A stretch of 47,786 bases of DNA from Actinomycetota bacterium (GTDB lineage Bacteria > Actinomycetota > Acidimicrobiia > Acidimicrobiales > Aldehydirespiratoraceae): assembly GCA_029979265.1 (NCBI GenBank), contig JAPOHW010000022.1, positions 1-47,786 of the forward strand, given 5' to 3'. Made by a program: the position numbers and the translations under genes. A model generated the notes under the pieces. The model did no database searches. It worked only from the letters and a program-made list of their open reading frames with translations, and was not told the origin of the DNA. Positions 16,710-24,619 of this stretch are shown here, piece by piece (the stretch's first letter is position 1; each line of letters opens with the position of its first letter).

Positions 16710-17315
16710 TCAGATCATCTCGCCACGACGGACGATGACATGGTCGATGATGCCGTAGTCCTTGGCCTGTTCGGCGGTGAACCAGCGGTCGCGGTCCGAG
16801 TCGGCCTCGATCTGCTCGTACGTCTGACCGGTGTGCTGTGCGATGCGCTCCTGCAGCAGTCGCTTCGTGTACGCCATCTGCTCAGCCTGAATTGCGATGT
16901 CGGTCGCCTGCCCCTGCACCCCGCCGAGGGGTTGGTGCATCATGATGCGAGCGTGCGGGAGGGCGTAGCGCTTCCCCGGCGCACCGGCACACAGCAAGAA
17001 TTGCCCCATCGATGCGCCAAGACCCATACAGATGGTGCCGACCTCGGGCTGCACGAACTGCATCGTGTCGTAGATGGCCATGCCGGCGGTGACCGAACCA
17101 CCGGGACTGTTGATGTACAACCAGATCGGCTTTTCGCTGTCCTGACCTTCGAGGTAGAGCAGCTGTGCCGTGATGTAGTTGGCGATGTCGTCGTTGACAT
17201 CGGTACCGAGCACCACAATGCGATCCTGCAGCAGTCGATGGTAGATGTCGGCCTGCGGGCTTCCGGCGACGGGAGCACTGGCGGTCACGGGGGGAAACAC
17301 GTTCGACTCGGTCAT
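16710..17315 (-). CDS. clpP: ATP-dependent Clp protease proteolytic subunit
   Basis: The 201-residue serine peptidase has catalytic triad Ser102 (GLGASMGQ), His127 (IMMHQPLGG) and Asp176 (SDRDRW) plus the expected [14 protein letters not shown] and [16 protein letters not shown] segments. ClpP forms the proteolytic barrel used with ClpX/ClpC. The start is ATG 17315, with a TACCCT box 9 nt upstream; the reading frame extends back through the tRNA gene, which is clearly a shadow. Unusually for an actinobacterium, no second clpP and no clpX is next to it; they must be elsewhere if present. It is divergent from tRNA-Leu. Confidence 0.95.
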   Translation of the reverse strand: MTESNVFPPVTASAPVAGSPQADIYHRLLQDRIVVLGTDVNDDIANYITAQLLYLEGQDSEKPIWLYINSPGGSVTAGMAIYDTMQFVQPEVGTICMGLGASMGQFLLCAGAPGKRYALPHARIMMHQPLGGVQGQATDIAIQAEQMAYTKRLLQERIAQHTGQTYEQIEADSDRDRWFTAEQAKDYGIIDHVIVRRGEMI

Positions 17316-17324
17316 ACCCCGGTC

Positions 17325-17330
17325 AGGGTA
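17325..17330 (-). promoter_or_regulatory. -10 box (TACCCT), clpP
   Basis: TANNNT hexamer 9 nt before ATG 17315. Confidence 0.4.
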
Positions 17331-17383
17331 CCGGCCCGTTCGTCCGTAAGCGCAGCTCGGCCCATCGCTACGCTTCACCGTCT

Positions 17384-17467
17384 GCGGACGTGGTGGAATT
17401 GGCAGACACGCCAGGTTTAGGTCCTGGTGCCCGAGAGGGTGTGGGGGTTCGAGTCCCCCCGTCCGCA
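17384..17467 (+). tRNA. tRNA-Leu (anticodon UAG)
   Basis: Acceptor strands GCGGACG (17384-17390) and CGTCCGC (17460-17466) pair perfectly. The anticodon arm CCAGG-TTTAGGT-CCTGG gives anticodon TAG. The variable arm is long, as in leucine tRNAs, and the T arm GGGGG-TTCGAGT-CCCCC is intact. The 3' CCA is not fully encoded: discriminator A is followed by CCG. A TACGCT box at 17369-17374 is a likely -10. The 57 bp to the next gene hold nothing recognisable. Confidence 0.97.
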
Positions 17468-17524
17468 CCGATCATGCGCAGGCCCAGAGTCGGCTGCACA
17501 GGTGACAGAGTACGTCGGGGATCC

Positions 17525-18274
17525 CTACAGACTGTCCCAGAACGCCTTCATGGCGTCGGCCGGCTCATCGACCTCGGTGATCATCCACCAATGACCTCGA
17601 CCGGGTAGCGGGGTGTGACGAGCACCGAGCCGCTCGGCTGTTGCAGCACCGAGCGCGGCAGGCACATACGGATCGTCGAGCGCCGAGATGATGTGCGCAG
17701 GTCGGGGCTCGGCTCCATCGAGTCGGGCACTCAAGTCGGCCGAGAACGGCTGCGCTCCGGCACGATAGAGGGTGAGTACGCACTCCCCCATGGCCTGGTC
17801 GACAGCAGCCGCCATTCGCGCAGCAATGTCGGACGGTGCCCCAAAACTCTCGAACATGGCGACCTTGTCATCGTGAGGGGTGGCGACCATCGCTGCAATC
17901 GCCTCTTCCCCGGCCCCAGGGGTTTGCCAGATCTGCGCCATGTCGTGCCAGACGTAGTCAGGGTGGATGAGGCCTCCGCAGTCGACCGTGAAGGAACGGA
18001 TCAGTTCTGGGTGGGCGGCGGCTAGACCGGCCACGTGCCCGCTGCCCCAGTCGTGGCCGACGAGATCGACTGGGCCAGTCAGATCTCCCAGCGCAGCAGC
18101 GAGCCATTCGACGTATCCCGCCGGTGTCGCACGAAAGCCATCGGGCACTGGCGCTCCGAATCCAGGCGGAGACAACGACACACAGTCATCGACACCGCGA
18201 TCTGTCAGCGCCGCGATGAGCGGACCCCACACCGCATCGCACTCGGGGTTTCCATGAACAAAGACCTTCGGCAT
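17525..18274 (-). CDS. alpha/beta hydrolase (haloalkane dehalogenase / epoxide hydrolase-like)
   Basis: The 249-residue alpha/beta hydrolase has HGNPECDAVW for the oxyanion hole, and the nucleophile elbow is GHDWGSG with an Asp nucleophile as in haloalkane dehalogenases and epoxide hydrolases rather than Ser. A charge-relay Asp in SALDDPYVP and the catalytic His in RGHWWM complete the triad. The substrate is unknown; dehalogenation and epoxide hydrolysis are both compatible. The ATG start has a TAGGGT box 7 nt upstream. It follows the EamA permease with 10 nt between and may also be read from the rdgB operon. Confidence 0.82.
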   Translation of the reverse strand: MPKVFVHGNPECDAVWGPLIAALTDRGVDDCVSLSPPGFGAPVPDGFRATPAGYVEWLAAALGDLTGPVDLVGHDWGSGHVAGLAAAHPELIRSFTVDCGGLIHPDYVWHDMAQIWQTPGAGEEAIAAMVATPHDDKVAMFESFGAPSDIAARMAAAVDQAMGECVLTLYRAGAQPFSADLSARLDGAEPRPAHIISALDDPYVPAALGAATAERLGARHTPLPGRGHWWMITEVDEPADAMKAFWDSL

Positions 18275-18281
18275 GCTGCCA

Positions 18282-18287
18282 ACCCTA
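18282..18287 (-). promoter_or_regulatory. -10 box (TAGGGT), alpha/beta hydrolase gene
   Basis: TANNNT hexamer 7 nt before ATG 18274. It overlaps the 3' end of the upstream permease gene. Confidence 0.45.
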
Positions 18288-19154
18288 GGTGGCGAGCCGA
18301 GGGGACACCTCCCGGCGGGCGAGCGTACCGACGACGAGTCCCACGACGATCACCGCCGCACCGATGAAGGTCTGCACCGGTGGCTGTTCACTGAAGAACA
18401 GCCACGCCCATGCCGATGCGGCAACAGTCTCGACCGGCGTGAAGAGTGCCACTTCGGCAGCTGGTGCGTGGCGTGGTGCCGACGTGTGACACAGACGACC
18501 GAGCGGGTTGAAGATCACACCCATGCCGATGCACGCCAGATAGACACGGCGGTCTTGCTGGAATGGATCGGCGAACGGTGCCGCAATGGCGACAGTAAGC
18601 GCCGCCGCGATCGCAAGGCCGACGAACCGGCTCTGCTGCGGAAATCGCCGCCAGATGTTGATGTTCGTCGCAAACGCCGCAATTGCGCCGACCGCAAGCA
18701 GGTCACCGGTCATGTTCGGAGACCCGATCGAGGCCGAAACGACCACGACCACCCCGGTCAGCGTGATCGCAATCGCAACCCACACCCGACGATCGGTCCG
18801 CTCGCCGAAGAACAGCCGTCCGACCACCGCTGCCAGGACCGGCGACGCAGCGACGATCACCACGACGTTCGCGACCCTGGTCTGGGTCAGAGAACCGATG
18901 AACAAGAGTTGGCTACACGCCGAGAGCGCACCGACCGCCACCAAACTTTTCGGAAATGCGCGAAAGTGATCAACCGGACGCCCGCCCTCGACCCGACGTT
19001 GAAGGGTGAGCTGAACGACCAACGACAGGGCAGACACCACAAAGGCGATGGTCCAGGGATCAGTGTCGGCGAGGCGAACGAAGAACGAATCGGTCGAGAC
19101 GAGCAACATGCCGAGCGCAGCAAGTGCCCAGCCGCGTCGGCGGCCCTCATCCAT
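18285..19154 (-). CDS. EamA/DMT-superfamily permease
   Basis: The 289-residue protein has about ten transmembrane helices in two EamA repeats; segments include STDSFFVRLADTDPWTIAFV and VIVAASPVLAAVVGRLFFGERTDRRVW, the latter a typical helix-4 and loop signature of the family. Substrate is unknown. It starts 2 nt after the rdgB stop and is therefore probably the last gene of the murI-MBL-rph-rdgB operon. It is distinct in sequence from the other two DMT permeases in this window. Confidence 0.85.
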   Translation of the reverse strand: MDEGRRRGWALAALGMLLVSTDSFFVRLADTDPWTIAFVVSALSLVVQLTLQRRVEGGRPVDHFRAFPKSLVAVGALSACSQLLFIGSLTQTRVANVVVIVAASPVLAAVVGRLFFGERTDRRVWVAIAITLTGVVVVVSASIGSPNMTGDLLAVGAIAAFATNINIWRRFPQQSRFVGLAIAAALTVAIAAPFADPFQQDRRVYLACIGMGVIFNPLGRLCHTSAPRHAPAAEVALFTPVETVAASAWAWLFFSEQPPVQTFIGAAVIVVGLVVGTLARREVSPRLAT

Positions 19155-19156
19155 GG

Positions 19157-19756
19157 TCAGCGCTGCTCGACAAGAGCGGCTGCGAGGGCACGGAGCGCCC
19201 GCCCCCGGTGGGAGATCGCGTGCTTCTCGTCACCCATCTGCGCAAATGTTCGGCCGTCGGCCTCGTCGGGCACGAAGACGGGGTCGTCCCCGACCCCGCC
19301 GTCACCGGCCGGCACCGCTGCGATGTGGCCCTCGACCACTCCCTCGACGCCCACTTCCCGTCCGTCGGGCCAGACGACCATCACCACAGTACGGAATCGA
19401 GCGCGTCGCTGCTGCGGCGTGACGGCTCCTACCCGATCGAGTTCGGCGAGAAGCTTGTCGACATTGTCCTGGTAGCTCACATTCGGGCCTGCATAGCGAG
19501 CGGACAGGACGCCTGGCGCACCACCGAGCGCATCGACTTCGAGTCCGGTGTCATCGCTGATGGCCGCGGCCCCGGCAGCCTCACAGACCGCAACCGCTTT
19601 CAACCGGGCATTGCCCTCCAGATCGGGAGCATCTTCCACGACGTCACCGAGGCCCTCCGGACGGGGTCGGAGATCGACGAGTCCGTCGAGGACGAGCGCA
19701 ATCTCTGCGACCTTGTCCGGATTTGCGCTGCCGCAGACGAGCCGGGGCAGAGCCAT
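19157..19756 (-). CDS. rdgB: non-canonical purine NTP pyrophosphatase (RdgB/HAM1)
   Basis: The 199-residue ITPase/XTPase begins RLVCGSANPDKVAEI, with the conserved LEGNARLKA, ISDDTGLEVDALGGAPGVLSARYAG, and GDDPVFVPDEADGRTFAQM segments. It removes inosine and xanthosine triphosphates from the nucleotide pool to prevent misincorporation. The ATG shares one base with the rph stop (TGATG). The order murI / phosphodiesterase / rph / rdgB is the same as in mycobacteria (Rv1338-Rv1341). Confidence 0.95.
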   Translation of the reverse strand: MALPRLVCGSANPDKVAEIALVLDGLVDLRPRPEGLGDVVEDAPDLEGNARLKAVAVCEAAGAAAISDDTGLEVDALGGAPGVLSARYAGPNVSYQDNVDKLLAELDRVGAVTPQQRRARFRTVVMVVWPDGREVGVEGVVEGHIAAVPAGDGGVGDDPVFVPDEADGRTFAQMGDEKHAISHRGRALRALAAALVEQR

Positions 19757-20499
19757 CAGCGACCTGGCGTTCGGGGCGCCGGCGCGTCGAGCAGCACGGC
19801 TCGCTGAGCCTCGACGATCGTGGCCGTGCCGCCCTCGGCCAGATCGAGCAGTTGATCGAGGTCGGCTCGACTGAACGTGTTGCCTTCAGCCGTGCCCTGA
19901 ACCTCGATCAGTTGGCCGTTGCCGTCCATGATCACATTGAAGTCGACGTCGGCGGTCGAGTCCTCGGGATACGGGAGGTCGAGTACCGGCTGCCCGGCGA
20001 CGATGCCCACCGAGATGGCGACACATTCCGTGACCAACGGGTTGGCCGAGATCTGGCCAGCCTGCACGAGGCGTTCACACGCATCGTGCAGGGCAACGTA
20101 CGCACCGCAGATCGATGCGGTGCGAGTTCCGCCGTCGGCCTGGAGGACGTCGCAGTCGAGCCGAATCGACGTCTCGCCAAGTGCCCGCATGTCGGTGACC
20201 GCCCGCAAGGATCGGCCGATCAGCCGCTCGATCTCCTGCGTCCGCCCCTTCGCACCGCGACGCTCCCGGCCGATGCGTTCCGGCGACGAGCCGGGAAGCA
20301 TGGCGTACTCGGCGGTGACCCACCCCTCGCCTTTGCCTTTCATCCAGCGCGGCACGTCATCCTCGACCGACGCCGTACAGAGCACGCGGGTCTCACCGAA
20401 GCTCACCAGACACGACCCCATGGTCATGGTGGTGAAGTCTCGGGTGAACGAGAACGGACGAAGTTCGTCGGGCGCACGCCCGTCGTAGCGAGTGGCCAC
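19756..20499 (-). CDS. rph: ribonuclease PH
   Basis: The 247-residue protein is a full-length RNase PH: RYDGRAPDELRPFSF at the N-terminus, GSCLVSFGETRVLCTASVED, WVTAEYAMLPGSSPERIGRERRGAKGRTQEIERLIGR split across the conserved middle, and DVLQADGGTRTASICGA with the phosphate-binding residues. It trims the 3' ends of tRNA precursors with phosphate. The GTG start is preceded by an AGGAG sequence about 5 nt upstream, so this joint is leadered. The MBL gene stop lies 23 nt before it. Confidence 0.96.
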   Translation of the reverse strand: MATRYDGRAPDELRPFSFTRDFTTMTMGSCLVSFGETRVLCTASVEDDVPRWMKGKGEGWVTAEYAMLPGSSPERIGRERRGAKGRTQEIERLIGRSLRAVTDMRALGETSIRLDCDVLQADGGTRTASICGAYVALHDACERLVQAGQISANPLVTECVAISVGIVAGQPVLDLPYPEDSTADVDFNVIMDGNGQLIEVQGTAEGNTFSRADLDQLLDLAEGGTATIVEAQRAVLLDAPAPRTPGR

Positions 20500-20522
20500 A
20501 GAGTCTCCTGGTTGCTGAACGG

Positions 20523-21263
20523 TCAGATCGTGAAGGTCAGCCCGGGCAGCGCGACCTCGACCGGTCCACCGTATGCGGCTTCGGCCTCAGCCCGGTGCGC
20601 ATCGGGATCCGACCCGGGAACGAGATGGGTGAGGATCAGGCGGCGAACGCCGGCTTCCCTGGCCCGCACTGCAGCCTGGCGGGCACTCATGTGAGGAATA
20701 CCCCGATCCTCGTGCACCTGGAGATGGCTTGCATCGGAGAGCGCAACGTCGATCGGATCGTCGATCCCGTCGACAGCGGCATAGTCCCAGCCCGGCCCGG
20801 AGTCAGCTGTGAAGACGAACGACCGGTCGCCACAGTCGACACGGGGCCCCAGGGTCTCGACCGGATGATCGGCCAGTCCGAACCGCCAACGCTGGTCCCC
20901 GATCGTCACGTCGGACGTCGGGTTGATCGTGGTCCAGACGAACGGCGTCTTCTCCCCGATCGTGATGTTGCTGTTGAGTTGCGCAGTCTCGGCCGTCCCG
21001 AACACCGGAATGGTTCGCCGAACGAAGTAGAGGAAGACATTCCGAAGCACCGGCAGCTCGAGCCAGTGATCGGGATGTGCATGAGTCAAGACGATCGCGT
21101 CGAGCTCACCGAGGTCGATCTCGCGCTGGAGGGGTCCGAGCGTTCCCGGGCCGGCGTCGAGCAGGACCGAGGCGCCATCGCTCCGCACCAGATAGCCGCT
21201 GCACGGATTCTCGCCGGAGGCGTAGCTGCCCGACGAACCGAGAATGGTGACCCGGAACGTCAC
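20523..21263 (-). CDS. metallo-beta-lactamase fold phosphodiesterase (Rv1339-like)
   Basis: The 246-residue MBL-fold hydrolase has HAHPDH (His61, His63, Asp65, His66), ADSGPG and LILTHLVP as further metal ligands. The family (RNase Z-like) includes Rv1339 of Mycobacterium tuberculosis, an atypical cyclic-nucleotide phosphodiesterase. The same place in the murI / rph / rdgB gene order supports orthology, so a cAMP-hydrolysing role is likely but inferred. The GTG start overlaps the murI stop (GTGA). No signal peptide is seen; it should be cytoplasmic. Confidence 0.88.
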   Translation of the reverse strand: MTFRVTILGSSGSYASGENPCSGYLVRSDGASVLLDAGPGTLGPLQREIDLGELDAIVLTHAHPDHWLELPVLRNVFLYFVRRTIPVFGTAETAQLNSNITIGEKTPFVWTTINPTSDVTIGDQRWRFGLADHPVETLGPRVDCGDRSFVFTADSGPGWDYAAVDGIDDPIDVALSDASHLQVHEDRGIPHMSARQAAVRAREAGVRRLILTHLVPGSDPDAHRAEAEAAYGGPVEVALPGLTFTI

Positions 21264-22066
21264 GAGTCACCCCAACAGTGCGCTACGACCGTGCCGAGCT
21301 CAGGCCCGAGCAACTGGCGTCCGAGATGAGCAAACGTGTCGACGTCGCCAGTGGAGACGAAGGTATAGGTACCTCGACGCCCGCTCGGCTCGGCCGTGGC
21401 AACCGGGTCGAGTTCGCGCAGCAGCGAGAAGGCCGTCTCGTCCGCCGACGAGACCAGCACCACCTCGGGTCCGAGCACGTTGGCGATCGTACGTGCCAGA
21501 AACGGGTAGTGCGTGCAGCCGAGCAACAACGCATCCACCTCGGCCTCGATGATCGGAGTCAGGAGACGCTGGGCGAGGACATGAACCTGTTCGCTGTCGG
21601 TGTCACCTCGTTCGACGAACTCGACGAATCCTGGACATGCAGCGCAGGTGAGTTCGACGTCTGGTGCGATGGCTTCAGCCGCCTGCTGGTAGGCGCCGCT
21701 GGCAATGGTGCCGACCGTTCCGATGACGCCGACCCGACCCGAGGTGGTGACGGCAAGCAGTGACTCGAGGCCCGGCTCGAGCACGCCCATCACCGGGAGT
21801 GGATAGCGGACCCGAAGATCCTCGAGTGCTACCGCTGTTGCGGTGTTGCAGGCGACGACGAGCACCTTCGGATCGAATTCGGTCACCAACCAGTCGCTGA
21901 TCTGCAGCGCGAAGTGGCGAACCTCTTCTGCGGTCCGGGGACCGTACGGATACCGGGCCGTGTCACCGAAGTAGACCAGGTCGACGCCGGGCAGCAGGTC
22001 GATCACGGCCCGCGCAACGGTGAGACCGCCGAAGCCGGAGTCGAACATGGCGATCGGTCGACCCAT
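21260..22066 (-). CDS. murI: glutamate racemase
   Basis: The 268-residue enzyme carries both catalytic cysteines, Cys73 in VVACNTATAV and Cys184 in LLGCTHYPFL, and the substrate-binding FDSGFGG near the N-terminus. It makes D-glutamate for peptidoglycan. Length fits the family. It starts 51 nt after rpmG and is followed by the MBL gene with a 4-nt GTGA overlap. A TAGATC sequence just upstream is an imperfect -10, so I cannot say whether it has its own promoter or is read through from rpmB-rpmG. Confidence 0.95.
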   Translation of the reverse strand: MGRPIAMFDSGFGGLTVARAVIDLLPGVDLVYFGDTARYPYGPRTAEEVRHFALQISDWLVTEFDPKVLVVACNTATAVALEDLRVRYPLPVMGVLEPGLESLLAVTTSGRVGVIGTVGTIASGAYQQAAEAIAPDVELTCAACPGFVEFVERGDTDSEQVHVLAQRLLTPIIEAEVDALLLGCTHYPFLARTIANVLGPEVVLVSSADETAFSLLRELDPVATAEPSGRRGTYTFVSTGDVDTFAHLGRQLLGPELGTVVAHCWGDS

Positions 22067-22117
22067 GTCAGACCGACGATCTAGGCGTTCAGCGCCGTCG
22101 ATCCGAGGAGCGAACGC

Positions 22118-22279
22118 TCAGCGCTCTTCCTTGAAGACCACGTGCTGGCGAACAACCGGATCGTACTTCTTGATCTCGATTCGCTCGCGCGTGTTCGTCT
22201 TGTTCTTCGTGGTGACGTACGTGTAGCCGGTACCGGCCGTCGAACGCAGCTTGATGATGGGACGCTTGTCGCTCGCCAT
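22118..22279 (-). CDS. rpmG: 50S ribosomal protein bL33
   Basis: The 53-residue ORF reads [18 protein letters not shown] at the start and [15 protein letters not shown] at the end, matching bL33 throughout. It lacks the two CxxC zinc-ribbon motifs, so it is the zinc-independent (C-minus) type. Too short for most automated callers. It starts 9 nt after rpmB and is clearly in the same operon. Bacteria often encode C-minus and C-plus paralogues and control the former with Zur. Confidence 0.95.
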   Translation of the reverse strand: MASDKRPIIKLRSTAGTGYTYVTTKNKTNTRERIEIKKYDPVVRQHVVFKEER

Positions 22280-22288
22280 AGCAGAACC

Positions 22289-22525
22289 TCAGATCTTCTG
22301 GCCGGCGGCGCGCATGTCGGCGACGACACGCTCGATACCGCGCTTGTCGATGGTCTTGATGCCCTTGGTGCTGACGTTCAGCTTGATCCAGCGCTTCTCA
22401 CTCGCAAGGTAGTAGCGCTTGGTCTGCACATTCGGATCCCACCGACGGCTCGTGCGCCGGTGCGAGTGCGACAGCTGCTTGCCAAAGTGGGGTTTCTTCC
22501 CGGTGACTTGGCAGATCTTGGACAT
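22289..22525 (-). CDS. rpmB: 50S ribosomal protein bL28
   Basis: The 78-residue protein begins [21 protein letters not shown] and continues [14 protein letters not shown], typical of bL28. It has one Cys at the N-terminus but not the CxxC pair, so it appears to be the C-minus form, like bL33 next to it. The start has a good Shine-Dalgarno (AGGAGA about 5 nt upstream), unlike most gene starts in the window. Upstream lies a structured leader and a -10 box that overlaps the stop of the DMT permease gene. Confidence 0.96.
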   Translation of the reverse strand: MSKICQVTGKKPHFGKQLSHSHRRTSRRWDPNVQTKRYYLASEKRWIKLNVSTKGIKTIDKRGIERVVADMRAAGQKI

Positions 22526-22580
22526 CGGATCTCTCCTGTAGAGACTCGCGCACGCGAGCACAGAACGACTCAAAATGCTA
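22526..22580 (-). promoter_or_regulatory. rpmB promoter, structured leader and ribosome binding site
   Basis: A TAGCAT box (22575-22580) includes the TAG stop of the upstream DMT gene. The leader of about 43 nt holds a perfect 6+2+6 inverted repeat (CTCGCG-CA-CGCGAG, 22545-22558). That repeat could form a 5-bp hairpin or a DNA operator, followed by an AGGAGA ribosome binding site. Control of the C-minus ribosomal proteins, for instance by zinc, is an idea, not shown. Confidence 0.4.
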
Positions 22581-23507
22581 ACGGCTTCCGGCTTCGTCTC
22601 CACCACGCGCTGCGGGACCGACGGGTACGAGCCGACGTCGCAGCCCCGCTCTCCGTTCGTGCTCGATGGCCACCAAACCGGCGGCAACAATGATCGCAGC
22701 ACCGATCCAGGTCGGGAGATCCGGCGTTTCCCCGAAGGCCCAGTAGCCGATGGCCACCGCACCGACAACCGGGGCATACCGGAACGGCGCCGAAACACTC
22801 AGATCGCCGACCCGCACGGCGTACACCGACAGCAGATACCCGAGCGAGAGTGCGACGACACTGCCGGCCATCAGGAACCAGCCCGATCCGGGCATCGGTT
22901 CCCACCCGTCGGCGAGCGACAACCCGGCAGTCAACACTGCGAGCCCACTCGCAGTGACGAACGAGATGGAGACGAGGGGTGTGGAGAGGGGAATCCGGCG
23001 CGTCGCGAACTCGCGAACCGTGGCCAACACGGCGGTTCCGATGGCGAAGAGTACCCATGGGGTGAAGGCATCGGTACCGGGCCTGACCAGCACCACGACG
23101 CCGATGAAGCCCACCAGCACGGTCAGGTAGTGCGCTGTCGTCACGCGCTCGCGCAGGTACAGCGCCGCACCGAGCGTGACCATCAGTGGGGTCACCTGCA
23201 CGATCGCCTGGATGTTCGCAAACTCGACGCGAACGAGTGCGGTGTAGAAACATGCCGCTCCGACAACCTCTGCAGCGGTTCGCACGAACAGGGGCACCGA
23301 CAGGTGGGCACGACGGGTGTAGTCACCTCTCACTCGGCCCACGATCCAGAACAGCACTGCGATTGCGATGCTCCGCATACACAGAACCTGGTACGGGCCG
23401 GGACCGTCATCGGTGATCGAACGCAGCAGGGCGTCGTTGACGGTCACCGCCAGACCGGCGCATGCCATGGCGATGGAGCCGAGCGCGTTGGGCGACAGGT
23501 TGGGCAC
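22578..23507 (-). CDS. EamA/DMT-superfamily permease
   Basis: The 309-residue membrane protein has about ten transmembrane segments and two EamA domains, for example [22 protein letters not shown] in the first half. It resembles RhaT/SAM-transporter-like DMT exporters; substrate unknown. GTG 23507 is chosen because a TACGGT box lies 6 nt upstream and an N-terminal extension in frame would be basic and non-homologous. Its TAG stop doubles as the first three bases of the rpmB -10. It is divergent from ispH with only 44 bp between the two starts. Confidence 0.82.
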   Translation of the reverse strand: MPNLSPNALGSIAMACAGLAVTVNDALLRSITDDGPGPYQVLCMRSIAIAVLFWIVGRVRGDYTRRAHLSVPLFVRTAAEVVGAACFYTALVRVEFANIQAIVQVTPLMVTLGAALYLRERVTTAHYLTVLVGFIGVVVLVRPGTDAFTPWVLFAIGTAVLATVREFATRRIPLSTPLVSISFVTASGLAVLTAGLSLADGWEPMPGSGWFLMAGSVVALSLGYLLSVYAVRVGDLSVSAPFRYAPVVGAVAIGYWAFGETPDLPTWIGAAIIVAAGLVAIEHERRAGLRRRLVPVGPAARGGDEAGSR

Positions 23508-23513
23508 GGGGGC

Positions 23514-23519
23514 ACCGTA
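23514..23519 (-). promoter_or_regulatory. -10 box (TACGGT), DMT permease gene
   Basis: TANNNT hexamer 6 nt before GTG 23507. It lies only 20 bp from the ispH box on the other strand. Confidence 0.45.
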
Positions 23520-23539
23520 TCCACGACCCCTGCCCCCGG

Positions 23540-23545
23540 TAACCT
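23540..23545 (+). promoter_or_regulatory. -10 box (TAACCT), ispH
   Basis: TANNNT hexamer 6 nt before GTG 23552 with no ribosome binding site. Confidence 0.5.
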
Positions 23546-23551
23546 TTCGAC

Positions 23552-24619
23552 GTGTCGGAGAATCCGCAACCGTCCGCCGGTGCAGTCGACAAGGTGCTGC
23601 TTGCAGCACCGCGCGGCTTCTGTGCCGGTGTCGAGATGGCGATCAAGGCCCTGGCCTGGATGGTGCGGGCGTTCGAAGCGCCCGTGTACTGCTATCACGA
23701 GATCGTCCACAATCAGCTCGTGGTGGAGCGCTTCGAGCAGGCCGGAGTCGTCTTCGTCGACGACATCGCAGAGGTCCCTCCGGGGCGACCGATCATGCTC
23801 TCGGCTCACGGATCGGCTCCCGAGGTCGTTGCAGCTGCTCGAGATCGGGGTGGCTATGTGGTCGATGCCGTCTGTCCACTTGTCACCAAGGTCCATCACG
23901 AGGTGAAAACCCGAGCCAAGAAGGGCTATCAGATCGTCTACATCGGCCATGAAGGTCATGAGGAGGCGGTGGGGACCATGGCGGTCGCGCCTGACGTCAT
24001 CCATCGAGTCGAATCCCGCGAGGAAGTCGAGGCTCTGCCCGACCTCGACCAACCGATCGCTGTGCTGGCACAGACCACACTGTCGCATCGCGAGTGGGCG
24101 GGGGTGCTCGACGCGACCCGGGAACGCTTTCCCGAACTCTGGCAACCAGGCCGAAGCGATCTCTGTTTCGCCACCACCAACCGACAATCCGCTCTGATGG
24201 CGATCGCACCCCGCTGCGACGCGATGGTTGTGATCGGCTCGGCCAACTCGTCGAATACGAACGCGCTTGCCGGTCTCGCTCGTGAAGCAGGCTGCCCCGA
24301 GGTGTTTCGCATCAACAGCGCGCACGAACTTCCCGACACGCTCTCTGGCACCGTAGGAGTCACGGCCGGTGCATCGGCGCCCGAAGATCTCGTGCGGGCC
24401 GTCATCGAACGGCTTTCCCCTACCGACGGCGTCGAAGAGGTCCGTGTGACCGACGAGGACGAATATTTCCCGCCGCCTCGAACGCTTCGAAACCTGCTGA
24501 GCGCGATCGATGCGGCCACCGGAGTCACGCTCGGCGGCAAGAAACGGCTACCGCTCGATGATCGCAGCATCGATGCCTCGGATGTCCTCGAATCACTCGC
24601 AGAGCGATCACTGCCTTGA
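23552..24619 (+). CDS. ispH: 4-hydroxy-3-methylbut-2-enyl diphosphate reductase
   Basis: The 355-residue IspH/LytB has all three Fe-S cysteines: Cys24 (RGFCAGV), Cys108 (DAVCPLV) and Cys205 (DLCFATTNRQSA). It also has SAHG, GHEGHEEAVGT and the late SSNT and ASAPEDLV motifs. It catalyses the last step of the MEP isoprenoid pathway, giving IPP and DMAPP. Slightly longer than the E. coli protein, with the extra residues mostly at the C-terminus. The GTG start is supported by TAACCT 6 nt upstream. The RimB-like gene starts inside its stop (TTGA overlap). Confidence 0.96.
   Translation: MSENPQPSAGAVDKVLLAAPRGFCAGVEMAIKALAWMVRAFEAPVYCYHEIVHNQLVVERFEQAGVVFVDDIAEVPPGRPIMLSAHGSAPEVVAAARDRGGYVVDAVCPLVTKVHHEVKTRAKKGYQIVYIGHEGHEEAVGTMAVAPDVIHRVESREEVEALPDLDQPIAVLAQTTLSHREWAGVLDATRERFPELWQPGRSDLCFATTNRQSALMAIAPRCDAMVVIGSANSSNTNALAGLAREAGCPEVFRINSAHELPDTLSGTVGVTAGASAPEDLVRAVIERLSPTDGVEEVRVTDEDEYFPPPRTLRNLLSAIDAATGVTLGGKKRLPLDDRSIDASDVLESLAERSLP

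Noticed and set aside
17316..17468. Upstream extension of clpP
   Set aside because: It runs through the tRNA-Leu gene and has no ClpP similarity.
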